A DNA stretch of 64,000 nt from Microbacterium testaceum StLB037. Lineage in GTDB: Bacteria > Actinomycetota > Actinomycetes > Actinomycetales > Microbacteriaceae. Positions 1 to 7,520 of this stretch are shown here, in pieces. The position numbers were made by a program, and so were the translations under genes. Within the stretch, counting starts at the first letter, position 1. The number at the start of each line of letters is the position of its first letter. Location: the NCBI RefSeq assembly GCF_000202635.1, contig NC_015125.1, forward strand, positions 1,178,001 to 1,242,000, read 5' to 3'. The notes beneath the pieces are model-generated. The model was not told the origin of the DNA. It saw nothing but the letters and a program-made list of their open reading frames with translations, and ran no database searches.

Positions 1-143
1 ATGACGATCGGGTAGATCATCGCGATGCTGAGCACGATCAGCAGCAGGTTGATCGGGATGCGGCGGGCCAGGCGGAGCAGGGAGCGTGTGTTCACGCGGG
101 TGGTCACGCGGGTGGTCACGCGGGTGTTCGCTTGCGTGCTCAT
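1..143 (-). CDS. Sugar ABC permease, MalG type (5' end only)
   Basis: The gene reads leftward out of the window, so only about 47 N-terminal residues are visible. They comprise a short Arg/Thr-rich cytoplasmic tail followed by the first hydrophobic segment (NLLLIVLSIAMIYPIV), as in the inner-membrane permeases of CUT1 carbohydrate importers. The ATG at 143 overlaps the stop of the upstream permease by ATGA, so the two permeases are translationally coupled and probably form the heterodimeric channel. The tail contains three near-identical TRVT units made by a 12-bp DNA repeat. The identity rests mainly on context, because most of the protein lies outside the window. Confidence 0.85.
   Translation of the reverse strand, partial: MSTQANTRVTTRVTTRVNTRSLLRLARRIPINLLLIVLSIAMIYPIV
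92..127. repeat. Three tandem 12-bp units in permease start
   Basis: The unit TCACGCGGGTGG occurs at 92-103 and 104-115, with a last copy ending in GT at 116-127. Because the unit is 12 bp, gain or loss of a copy would keep the reading frame and only change the length of the Thr/Arg/Val tail of the second permease. Confidence 0.85.
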
Positions 144-1129
144 CGGTTGCCCTCCTCGGCGGCGACGCGGTTGTTGAGTCGGTTCTGCACGGCGGCGATC
201 GCGATCAGCACGATCAGCACCAGGACGGCCATGGCCGAGGCGTACCCGAAGTTGTTGTTGACCAGGCCCTCCTGGAACACCTGGGTCATGAACAGCTGGG
301 TCGAATTGCCCGGCCCTCCTCGCGTCATCAGGTAGACGGTGTCGAAGGCCCTCAGCGCGCCGTTGATCGAGAGCACGAGCACGAGTCCGATCGAGGGGAT
401 CATGAGCGGGATCGTGATGAAGCGCATCGCCTTCCACCCCCGGGCGCCGTCGACCTTGGCCGCCTCGAGGATCTCGCCGGGGATGGTCGACAGCCCCGCC
501 AGGAAGATGACGACGTTGAAGCCGAGACCGCTCCACAGGTCGACGAGGATGACGCTGTACAGGGCGAGGTCGTAGTTGCCGAGCCAGTCCTGCGCGAGTC
601 CCCCGAGCCCGATGCTGCGCAACAGTGTGTTGAACGTGCCCGAGGTCGGGTCGTACATGAAGCTCCACGTGAACACGATCGCCACGGGCGAGATGACCAT
701 CGGCGCGAAGAAGATCGCGCGATAGATGTTGCCGAGCCGGAGCTGGCGGTGCAGGAGGACAGCGATCAGGAACGCCAGGATCGTCTGCACGACGATCTTG
801 AAGAACCCGTAGATCGCGGTGTTCCCGATCGCCTCCATCAGGACGGGGTCACCCGAGAAGATGCGCACGAAGTTGTCGGCGCCGACGAAGTCCCACGCGC
901 GGTTGAACCCGCGGGCGTCGGTGAAGCTCGCGACGATCACCTGCCCCATGGGGTACACCGTGAAGACGGTGTAGAGCACGAGCGCGGGGGCGACGGCGAT
1001 CCAGAACTTGCCCGCGGTCGAACGGCCGGTCCACAGGCGCGCCTTCAGCGAGCGCGTGGTCACCGCCTGGGTGGCGGTGGGGTCGTCCAGGGCGAGGACC
1101 CGCGGGTCCTCGACGCGTGTGCTGCTCAT
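140..1129 (-). CDS. Sugar ABC permease, MalF type
   Basis: This 329-residue inner-membrane permease is one half of a CUT1 carbohydrate importer. A 40-residue cytoplasmic start (begins MSSTRVEDPRV) precedes a first membrane helix (FWIAVAPALVLYTVFTVYPMG), a typical MalF-like beginning, and five further hydrophobic segments follow. The EAA loop that contacts the ATPase is visible as EILEAAKVDGARGWKAMRFITIPLM. The start ATG at 1129 overlaps the stop of the glycosidase by ATGA, and its own stop overlaps the second permease. No ATPase gene is seen nearby; Gram-positive importers of this class often share an MsmX-type ATPase encoded elsewhere, which I infer here. Confidence 0.93.
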   Translation of the reverse strand: MSSTRVEDPRVLALDDPTATQAVTTRSLKARLWTGRSTAGKFWIAVAPALVLYTVFTVYPMGQVIVASFTDARGFNRAWDFVGADNFVRIFSGDPVLMEAIGNTAIYGFFKIVVQTILAFLIAVLLHRQLRLGNIYRAIFFAPMVISPVAIVFTWSFMYDPTSGTFNTLLRSIGLGGLAQDWLGNYDLALYSVILVDLWSGLGFNVVIFLAGLSTIPGEILEAAKVDGARGWKAMRFITIPLMIPSIGLVLVLSINGALRAFDTVYLMTRGGPGNSTQLFMTQVFQEGLVNNNFGYASAMAVLVLIVLIAIAAVQNRLNNRVAAEEGNR

Positions 1130-3195
1130 AGCGATCCAATCGAGTCGAGAGAGGGGATGACGACGGTTGCGCTCCGGGCGGGCACGTCGATGCGCCCGTC
1201 CGAGACCGGGGCGCGGAGCCCGTCGAGGTCGTCGGTCTCGGCGTCGCCGAGTCCGGGAAGGCGGAGGGAGAGCACCTCGTCGCCATCGTTGGCCACGACG
1301 AGGGCGCGGGCCCCGTCGGCTCCCTCCCACACGGTGAGGAGGTCGTGGGGCGCGCCGTCGGGGCGAAGCGCGACGATGTCGTGGTCGACGACGAGGCGCC
1401 CGTTCCAGAGCACGTCGCGGTGGCGCTCGCGCAGCGCGTCGGCCGCGCGGGCGAGGGCCACGGTCGCGGGCATGTCGCCCGGCCGTCCCTTGAAGTTGTA
1501 GGGCTCGAGGCTCATCGCGTAGCCGTAGAGCAGGCACTGCGCGACCATCGAACGGTCGTCGAATCCGGTGAGGGCGGTGACGATGCGGGCGTCCGGCCGC
1601 AGCTGGCGGCCGAGCGGACGGTGCGTCGGCGACGCGCTGCGGAAGTACGACACGTCGTAGTGCGCGAACTGATCGTCGTACGCGCCCTCGGCGGCGATGA
1701 CGAAGGTGTCGGCGCGGTCGCCGAGCCCCGCGCGGATGTCGTCCACGAAGGCGGCATCCCAGGTGAATGCGCTGGCACCCACGGGATGACCGTGGTCGTC
1801 GGCGAAGCAGAGCAGCGCACGACCGTGATAGAGCGACTCGTCGGCCAGGATGCCATCGGCCCCCCACGCGGCCATCTCGGCGACCTCGTCGGCGAAGCGT
1901 CGCCGCAGCGCCTCGACGCCGAAGCACAGCGGCACGTACCAGGGGGTGTTGATGCCGTAGCGCTTCCGGGACGAGAGGTAGACCGGGCCGGGCTGGGCGT
2001 AGGGCTGCCCGTTCGGGTCGCGCGAGACGAAGGGCTCGAGCTCGTCCCAGAGGGGTCCGGGCTTCTCGACCCACACGTACTTCACGTACAGCACGGTGGC
2101 GACGTCGAGCTCGCGCGCCCGGGCGAGGGCGCGGCGGAGGCCCTCTTCGCCGCCCAGCTTGGCGGCGGGCCGGTGCTGGGGCACGAGACCGTCCTGACCG
2201 CCCTCGTTCCAGCCCACGATCTGAATCGCGCCGATGCCCTCGCGCGCGCACTCCTCGATGATGTCGACGAGGGCGTCGAAGTCGTATCGGGGCTCGCCCT
2301 CGGTCGACATGAGCTGCACCTGCAGCCACGAGCGCGGCTCTCGGAGCCAGGATGCCGCACTCCGCCGCGTCGGCTCCTGCGTGGGCAGGTAGGCCGCGAG
2401 GCCGTCCCGCCACTCCCCCGCGTACGGCGCCAGGGCCATCTCGGGAAGCGTCGCCTCGACGCCGTCCCCCTCGGGGAAGTGGATGGCGTCGAGGGTGACG
2501 GCCGCGTCCTCGGCCGCGGTGCGACGCAGGCTGTCGGCGAACCCCGGGACGAGGCTCGCCCGCCACCCGATGAAGTCCAGGGTGCGGGCAGCGGGCTGCA
2601 CGGTGAGCCCGCCCGCCTCGGTCGCGAGCACGACGAAGGGCGACGTCGGCGTCCCCACCAGCTCGGGGCGCAGGTTGCCGCTGGCGTAGTCGGGGTACAG
2701 CGTTCCCCAGTACGGGGCGTTGGAGTCGAACACCGGCAGCAGCGACACGCGCGTACCCGTGGAGTAATCGACGCCGCGGAGTTCGAGCGTGCCCTCGACC
2801 GGACGGATGCCGCCGAGCGAAGGGAAGCGCACGGCCTCGACGCCGCCCTCGTCGAAGCGGAAGGACAGCGACAATCGCAGGGCTCCGTCGCGCACGCGCG
2901 CACCGACGACGATCTCGCCGGTGAGCCGCTCGCCGGCAGAGGTCACAGGATCGCGCCACACCAGGCGCAGCGCGCCGTCCCCCTCACGCTCGATGCTCGA
3001 CAGCGTCTGCGCGGCCGTCTCGACGACGGTCGTGCGGTCGCCTCCCCGCGGGATCTCGACCACGAACAGAGAAGGGTGCCCGCCCGCGAGGGGCGCCAGG
3101 CCGGTGTTCGGGCCGTCGAGCGCGAGCAGTCCGCCCGTCTCGGGGTCGAAGGTCGCGGTGGTGCGATCGTCGGCGATCGTCAGCAGGGAGGTCAC
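1126..3195 (-). CDS. DUF6259-like intracellular glycoside hydrolase
   Basis: The product is about 689 residues with no signal peptide. An N-terminal beta-rich part (roughly 1-270) is followed by a probable TIM barrel containing GIGAIQIVGWNEGGQDG and WGADGILADESLYHG, then a short beta domain at the end. This layout and these motifs resemble DUF6259 proteins, which are distant relatives of clan-D/GH31-type glycosidases; I recall the family rather than have a search result. I chose the GTG at 3195 because GAGGA lies seven bases upstream; an open frame extends further but runs through the operator at 3218-3232. The gene is followed by the two permeases, so it probably cleaves imported oligosaccharides. 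The catalytic acids are not certain. Confidence 0.75.
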   Translation of the reverse strand: MTSLLTIADDRTTATFDPETGGLLALDGPNTGLAPLAGGHPSLFVVEIPRGGDRTTVVETAAQTLSSIEREGDGALRLVWRDPVTSAGERLTGEIVVGARVRDGALRLSLSFRFDEGGVEAVRFPSLGGIRPVEGTLELRGVDYSTGTRVSLLPVFDSNAPYWGTLYPDYASGNLRPELVGTPTSPFVVLATEAGGLTVQPAARTLDFIGWRASLVPGFADSLRRTAAEDAAVTLDAIHFPEGDGVEATLPEMALAPYAGEWRDGLAAYLPTQEPTRRSAASWLREPRSWLQVQLMSTEGEPRYDFDALVDIIEECAREGIGAIQIVGWNEGGQDGLVPQHRPAAKLGGEEGLRRALARARELDVATVLYVKYVWVEKPGPLWDELEPFVSRDPNGQPYAQPGPVYLSSRKRYGINTPWYVPLCFGVEALRRRFADEVAEMAAWGADGILADESLYHGRALLCFADDHGHPVGASAFTWDAAFVDDIRAGLGDRADTFVIAAEGAYDDQFAHYDVSYFRSASPTHRPLGRQLRPDARIVTALTGFDDRSMVAQCLLYGYAMSLEPYNFKGRPGDMPATVALARAADALRERHRDVLWNGRLVVDHDIVALRPDGAPHDLLTVWEGADGARALVVANDGDEVLSLRLPGLGDAETDDLDGLRAPVSDGRIDVPARSATVVIPSLDSIGSL

Positions 3196-3217
3196 AAGCA
3201 CATCCTCGTTCTCGTTG

Positions 3218-3232
3218 TGTAGCCATACTACA
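3218..3232 (-). promoter_or_regulatory. RpiR-type operator with embedded -10
   Basis: On the gene strand the site reads TGTAGTATGGCTACA, a perfect TGTAG-N5-CTACA inverted repeat. It contains TAGTAT, a good actinobacterial -10, placed about 30 bases before the GTG start of the glycosidase. The identical 15-mer occurs at 12605-12619 in front of the RpiR gene. A bound repressor would cover the -10. Confidence 0.75.
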
Positions 3233-3439
3233 TGTTCTGGTCGATTGCGCCGCTGTGGATCCGGCATTCACGCACGAACATGGCATTTCGCGTAGCAGCG
3301 CTACCGTCTGCGCGGCGGCATCCATCGTCCAGTGAGGGGTTCGGGTGCGTTGCGCCGGGCGGGGCCGAAAACACTCGCCCCGACCGGAGGAACGCGCCCC
3401 GAACCCGAGAAGACGGGGGCGGATGCCACGGGCACCGGC

Positions 3440-4705
3440 TCAGTCGGCGTTGGCGCGGACCTCGACGAGGGTGGCGTCGAGCTCCGCGATCACCGTCTCG
3501 ACGTCGCTGCGCCCCGCGATGAGGTTCTGCATGCCCACGAGCAGCGTCTCCTGCAGCTGGGGGTGCGCGGGGATCACCACGGGGCGGAAGGTCTTCCCCT
3601 CCCACGCCGCCGTCATGGCGGGGAACAGCGGGTCGTTCGCCGAGACGTCGATGCCCCCGGTCGTGGGGAACGCCTTCACCGAGGTGAGGAAGCCGGTGTA
3701 CACCTCGTCCTGGAAGAAGAAGTCGATGAAGCTCTCGGCGGCTTCGACCCGATCGTTGCCGGGGTTGATCCCCCACGCGACGAGGTAGCTGCCCCACATG
3801 TCGGCGACGTCGGCGTCGAGCGTGGGGAAGTTCATGTAGCCGGGCTCCACCCCCGCCGCGCGCGCATCGGAGAGGATCCAGGTCGCGGGGAACATCGCCG
3901 CCTGCCCGCTGAGGAAGGCGGACTTCGCGGCCGACTGGTTCGTCCCGAGGGGGTCGGGCATGTAGGCCGGGACGAGGTCCTTCACGACCTCGAGCGACTC
4001 GGCGTAGCCGGGGATGTCCGCGAAGGTCTTCTCCCCGGCGAGCAGTTCCTCGATCGCACCCGGGTCGTCGGGGAACACGTGCTGGGCCATCGCGTAGTAG
4101 GCGATGAACTGGGGCCACCAACTGTCCTGGGCGCTCATCGCGATCGGCGTGATGCCCGCGGCCGACAGCTTCTCGGTCGCGGCCTTCAGCTCCGTGTAGG
4201 TCTGCGGCACCTCGGTGATGCCCGCCCTCTCGAACAGCGCGGTGTTGTAGATGATGCCGTTCCCCGACTGCGAGATGGGCACCGAGTACGCGGCATCCCC
4301 CTCCGCTCCCCGGCGGGCTTCCTGCGCGGCGGCCGCGTCGAGGCGCGAGAAGAAGTCGGCCCCCGACAGATCGGCGGCGAACCCGTCGCGGACGAAATCG
4401 GTCAGGTTCTTCGGGTCGAACCCGTAGACGTCGGGGCCGGCGCCGCCGGAGAGGCGCGTCTTGAGGACGTTGTCGTAGTCGTTCGTGTTGACGAACTCGG
4501 CGTTCACGGTGATGCCGGGGTTCTCGGCCTCGAACGCGTCGATGACCTTCTCGTACGCCTTCTGCGTGTCCCCACCGTCACCCCACATCAGGAAGCTGAG
4601 GGTGGTCGTGTCGCTCGAGGAGGCTTGGCATCCGGTGAGGGATGCCAGAGCCAGGGCGCTCAGCGCCGTCGCGGTCGTGACGGTCAGGGCGAGGGAACGG
4701 GGCAT
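3440..4705 (-). CDS. Sugar-binding lipoprotein, second paralogue
   Basis: This 421-residue extracellular lipoprotein captures sugar for the ABC importer. The signal peptide ends in LTGC, a lipobox, and the mature part has the extracellular solute-binding family 1 fold signature (LSFLMWGDGGDTQKAYEKVIDAFEAENP, then GGAGPDVYGFD and FPATW). The ATG at 4705 is preferred to an upstream TTG because it puts GGAAAG at a usable distance and gives a normal signal peptide. It is closely similar along its whole length to the next upstream protein (4772-6034), so the pair looks like a tandem duplication. A strong hairpin lies between them. Confidence 0.93.
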   Translation of the reverse strand: MPRSLALTVTTATALSALALASLTGCQASSSDTTTLSFLMWGDGGDTQKAYEKVIDAFEAENPGITVNAEFVNTNDYDNVLKTRLSGGAGPDVYGFDPKNLTDFVRDGFAADLSGADFFSRLDAAAAQEARRGAEGDAAYSVPISQSGNGIIYNTALFERAGITEVPQTYTELKAATEKLSAAGITPIAMSAQDSWWPQFIAYYAMAQHVFPDDPGAIEELLAGEKTFADIPGYAESLEVVKDLVPAYMPDPLGTNQSAAKSAFLSGQAAMFPATWILSDARAAGVEPGYMNFPTLDADVADMWGSYLVAWGINPGNDRVEAAESFIDFFFQDEVYTGFLTSVKAFPTTGGIDVSANDPLFPAMTAAWEGKTFRPVVIPAHPQLQETLLVGMQNLIAGRSDVETVIAELDATLVEVRANAD

Positions 4706-4721
4706 GGGGGATCGTCTTTCC

Positions 4722-4765
4722 AAAAAGGAACCGCCTCGCCCGGGATCTCCCGGGCGAGGCGGTTC
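4722..4765 (-). terminator. Intra-operon rho-independent terminator
   Basis: A perfect 18-bp stem (4728-4745 with 4748-4765, rich in GCCTCGCCCGGGA) is followed on the minus strand by five T residues. It lies just past the stop of the first binding-protein gene and directly before the ribosome-binding site of the second. It should reduce read-through and so lower expression of the second paralogue and, unless they have their own promoters, genes beyond it. Confidence 0.88.
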
Positions 4766-4771
4766 GGTCGT

Positions 4772-6034
4772 TCAGCGGTTGTTGGCGCGGTACTGCTCGA
4801 GGGCCACGTCGAGGTCGCCCAGCACCTGCTCGGTGGTCTTCTGACCACTGATGATGTTCTGCAGTCCGACGAGCAGCGCATCCTGGATGCTCGGGTCGGT
4901 CGGCGAGAACGCCGCCACGAAGGTCTTGCCCTCCCAGGCCGCCTGCATCTCGGGGAAGAGCGGGTCGACATCGGCGCCGATCTCGACGTCCTTCGTGGTG
5001 GGGAACAGCTTCACCTTGTCGAGGAACGCCTTGTAGGTGTCGTCCTGGAGGAAGAAGTCGAGGAACTTCTGCGAGGCGGCGAGCTTGGCATCCCCGTTGT
5101 TCGGGTTCACCCCGAACCGCACCTGGTAGGTGCCCCACAGGTCGTTCGACGGCTTGTCGACGGTCGGGAAGTTCATGTACCCGAGGTCGAGGCCGGCCTC
5201 ACGGGCGTCGGAGAGGATCCACGTCGCCGGGAACATCGCCGCCTGGCCCCCGAGGAACGCCGACTGCGCGGCGGTCTGGCTCGTGCCCACCGGGTTGGGC
5301 ATGTAGTACGGCGTCAGGTCGCGGACGACGTCGAGCGATTCGGCCCAGGCCTGACTCTGGGAGAAGGTGGTCTCGCCCGCGGCCATCTGCGCGCCGAGCT
5401 CTTCGTTCGCCCCGTGCTCGGCGAGCGCGTAGTAGACGATGAACTGCGGCCACCAGTTGTCCTGCGCGCTCATCGCGAAGGGGATGATCCCGGCATCCGA
5501 CAGCTTCTTGGAGTCCGCCAGCAGCTCGCTGTAGGTCGTGGGCGGGGCGTCGATGCCCGCCTTCTCGAACAGCGCCTTGTTGTAGATGATGCCGTTGCCC
5601 GACAGGGAGATGGGCAGGTTGTAGGTTCCGCCGGCGCGCTGGCTGTCCTTCGCCGCCTCGGGGGTCAGCTTCGACAGGTAGCTCTCGCCCCCGTCGGAGA
5701 GGTCGGCGGCGAAGCCGTCGGCGACGAAGGTGTCGATGTTGCCGAGGTCGAATCCGTAGACATCCGGGCCGGCGCCGCCGGAGAGGCGGGTCTTGAGGAT
5801 GTTGTCGTAGTCGTTGGTGTTGAAGAACTCCGCGTTGACCGTGATGTCGGGGTTGGCCGCTTCGAACTTCGTGATGACGTCTTCGTACGCCGTCTGCGTG
5901 TCGCCGCCGTCGCCCCACATCAAGAAGCTGAGCTCGGTGGGACCGCCGCCGGCACCTCCCGCGCAGCCGCTCAGCGCGCCTACGGTGGTCAATGCGACCG
6001 CCGCTACCGCCGTGTGCCTCAGCCACTTCGTCAT
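4772..6034 (-). CDS. Sugar-binding lipoprotein, first paralogue
   Basis: This 420-residue lipoprotein is the substrate-binding subunit of the CUT1 importer. The signal peptide ends in LSGC. The body shows the family 1 solute-binding pattern: TELSFLMWGDGGDTQ, GGAGPDVYGFD, PISLSGNGIIYN and AMSAQDNWWPQF. The ATG at 6034 has AGGGAG five bases upstream; a GTG at 6040 would leave no room for one. It is the first gene of a leftward operon with its own operator-bearing promoter and its own terminator, so it is probably the more abundant of the two binding proteins. Differences from its paralogue may mean a different oligosaccharide range; this is inference. Confidence 0.94.
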   Translation of the reverse strand: MTKWLRHTAVAAVALTTVGALSGCAGGAGGGPTELSFLMWGDGGDTQTAYEDVITKFEAANPDITVNAEFFNTNDYDNILKTRLSGGAGPDVYGFDLGNIDTFVADGFAADLSDGGESYLSKLTPEAAKDSQRAGGTYNLPISLSGNGIIYNKALFEKAGIDAPPTTYSELLADSKKLSDAGIIPFAMSAQDNWWPQFIVYYALAEHGANEELGAQMAAGETTFSQSQAWAESLDVVRDLTPYYMPNPVGTSQTAAQSAFLGGQAAMFPATWILSDAREAGLDLGYMNFPTVDKPSNDLWGTYQVRFGVNPNNGDAKLAASQKFLDFFLQDDTYKAFLDKVKLFPTTKDVEIGADVDPLFPEMQAAWEGKTFVAAFSPTDPSIQDALLVGLQNIISGQKTTEQVLGDLDVALEQYRANNR

Positions 6035-6090
6035 GGCCACTCCCTATCTCCGTCGATCGTCGCGCGGTCCGTTCCGCGGGACGTGGTGTC

Positions 6091-6105
6091 GGTAGCAAGA
6101 CTACA
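6091..6105 (-). promoter_or_regulatory. RpiR-type operator, binding-protein promoter
   Basis: On the gene strand it reads TGTAGTCTTGCTACC, one mismatch from the perfect palindrome. It contains TAGTCT, a likely -10, and lies 57 bases before the ATG of the first binding-protein gene. Its centre is 73 bp from the centre of the next operator at 6164-6178, which serves the divergent gene. Confidence 0.7.
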
Positions 6106-6163
6106 CAAAATCGGTTCATTCGCCCATATCGAATACATAACGGGCGCTGTTGGCCCGATAATT

Positions 6164-6178
6164 GCTAGTGCGACTACG
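6164..6178 (+). promoter_or_regulatory. RpiR-type operator, divergent promoter
   Basis: The sequence GCTAGTGCGACTACG matches the TAG-N5-CTA core with changes at the outer bases, so it is the weakest of the eight sites. It lies 35 bases before the ATG at 6213. No clear -10 is embedded in it; it may be an auxiliary site. Confidence 0.55.
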
Positions 6179-6212
6179 TGAATCGCGACCTCGACGGCTA
6201 GGGTGAGGCCCC

Positions 6213-7520
6213 ATGCAGACACGCCCGCCCCTCGGCCGACGACTGACCATCAACACCATCGTCCGCCGCCACCAGATCGAGGCGACGAGGAACACCTCCC
6301 TCTGGGAAGACGAGACCGCGCTGCACTCCGCCGCCCTCGTCGAGCGGTTCTCCGACGCCGTGCGTTCCGCGGTCCCGGATGCCTCCCTCACGTGGGCCCT
6401 CTCGTGGGGTGCGCTCACCGACGGTTCCCCGCGCTACCGCGACATCCGCCGCACGCTCGCCCGCCTCGCCGCCGAGCACGGCGACGACATCACGTTCGTC
6501 CCCGGCGGATTCTTCGCCAACCTCTACGGCACGCGCGACGAAGTCGCCCGCGACATCTCCGACGCGGTCGACCTGCTGCACACGCATTTCGACCGCCCGA
6601 CCACCGCACTGGTCGCCGGGTTCCTCTCGGCGGCGAACATCGCGGGAGCGCGCGATCTCGGCATCCGTACCGTCCAGGGCAACATCTGGAGCCAGTTCGA
6701 CATCGACCTGCAGGACGGCGACGGCTCGCTCGCGTACCCCTACTACCCCTCACGGAACCACTTCCTCGTGCCCGGCCGCGGCGACGACCGCATCGACGCG
6801 GTTCAGCTCGACGGCTGGACGGTCGATCTCGTGGCCGCCCGCACCGCGGGCATGTCGTCCGAGTACAACTCACGGCTCGGACTCGGCCCCATCGAGACGC
6901 TCCACCGCCTGCCGCGCCAGGACGCGCTGAGAGAACTGGATGCCACGAGCGAGGCGCACCTGAACGACCGCAACGTCGCGCGCAACGGCCTCGGCTGGCT
7001 GACCGTCAACTACGAGATCAGCGAGGTCGCGCGCGGGCTCGAGCACGACCCCACCACGCTCGATGCCTGGGCGGGCTGGCTCGGGGGCCTGCGCGAGCGG
7101 TGGAGCGATCTCGAGCTGACGACGATCGGCCGCTTCGGCGACGAGTGGCGCGCCCGGCACGCCGACAACGAGGACCTCGCCTACCTCCTGCAGCAGAGCG
7201 GCAGCGGCGTCCAGGCCTCGCGCGCGGGAGAGACGGTGACGTGGTTCATGTGCGCCGACTTCCGCCTCGGTGTCGTTCAGGTCGGCGACACGGTCGAGGT
7301 CTTCGACTACACGTCCTATGCGGGTGCGTTCGTCGAGCCCGCGGAGCGGGGGGATCGCCGATGGAGCCTGCTCGGCGAGATCAACCAGAAGCAGACGCGC
7401 CCGCAGGACCGTCCGGTCGCCCTGGCCGCCTTCCTCGCCCGGCACCCGGACGTTGATGCCGCCCTGGACCAGCGCTGGGGCGGCGCTCCCGAACTCCGCG
7501 CGCTGCGGGACGCCGCATGA
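6213..7520 (+). CDS. Uncharacterised protein coupled to rhamnosidase
   Basis: The 435-residue product has no signal peptide or membrane helix, so it should be cytoplasmic. I do not firmly recognise it. Its beginning (INTIVRRHQI), the segment LTWALSWGALTDGSPRYRDIRRTLARLAAEHGDDITF and the motif GFFANLY recall DUF3863/DUF3864 proteins, some of which have deacetylase-like barrels, but this is from memory and not verified. The start has GTGAGG just upstream. The stop overlaps the GH78 start by ATGA, so the two are co-translated and probably act on the same imported glycoside. It is controlled by the shared operator pair between it and the binding-protein gene. Confidence 0.7.
   Translation: MQTRPPLGRRLTINTIVRRHQIEATRNTSLWEDETALHSAALVERFSDAVRSAVPDASLTWALSWGALTDGSPRYRDIRRTLARLAAEHGDDITFVPGGFFANLYGTRDEVARDISDAVDLLHTHFDRPTTALVAGFLSAANIAGARDLGIRTVQGNIWSQFDIDLQDGDGSLAYPYYPSRNHFLVPGRGDDRIDAVQLDGWTVDLVAARTAGMSSEYNSRLGLGPIETLHRLPRQDALRELDATSEAHLNDRNVARNGLGWLTVNYEISEVARGLEHDPTTLDAWAGWLGGLRERWSDLELTTIGRFGDEWRARHADNEDLAYLLQQSGSGVQASRAGETVTWFMCADFRLGVVQVGDTVEVFDYTSYAGAFVEPAERGDRRWSLLGEINQKQTRPQDRPVALAAFLARHPDVDAALDQRWGGAPELRALRDAA

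Noticed and set aside
86..3222. Long rightward open frames opposite the permease and glycosidase genes
   Set aside because: They are Arg/Gly/Asp-rich shadow frames produced by high GC codon use; the leftward frames have clear transmembrane and family motifs.
3332..6181. A 949-residue rightward open frame across the binding-protein genes
   Set aside because: It is an antisense frame through two lipoprotein genes with signal peptides and strong family similarity to each other.
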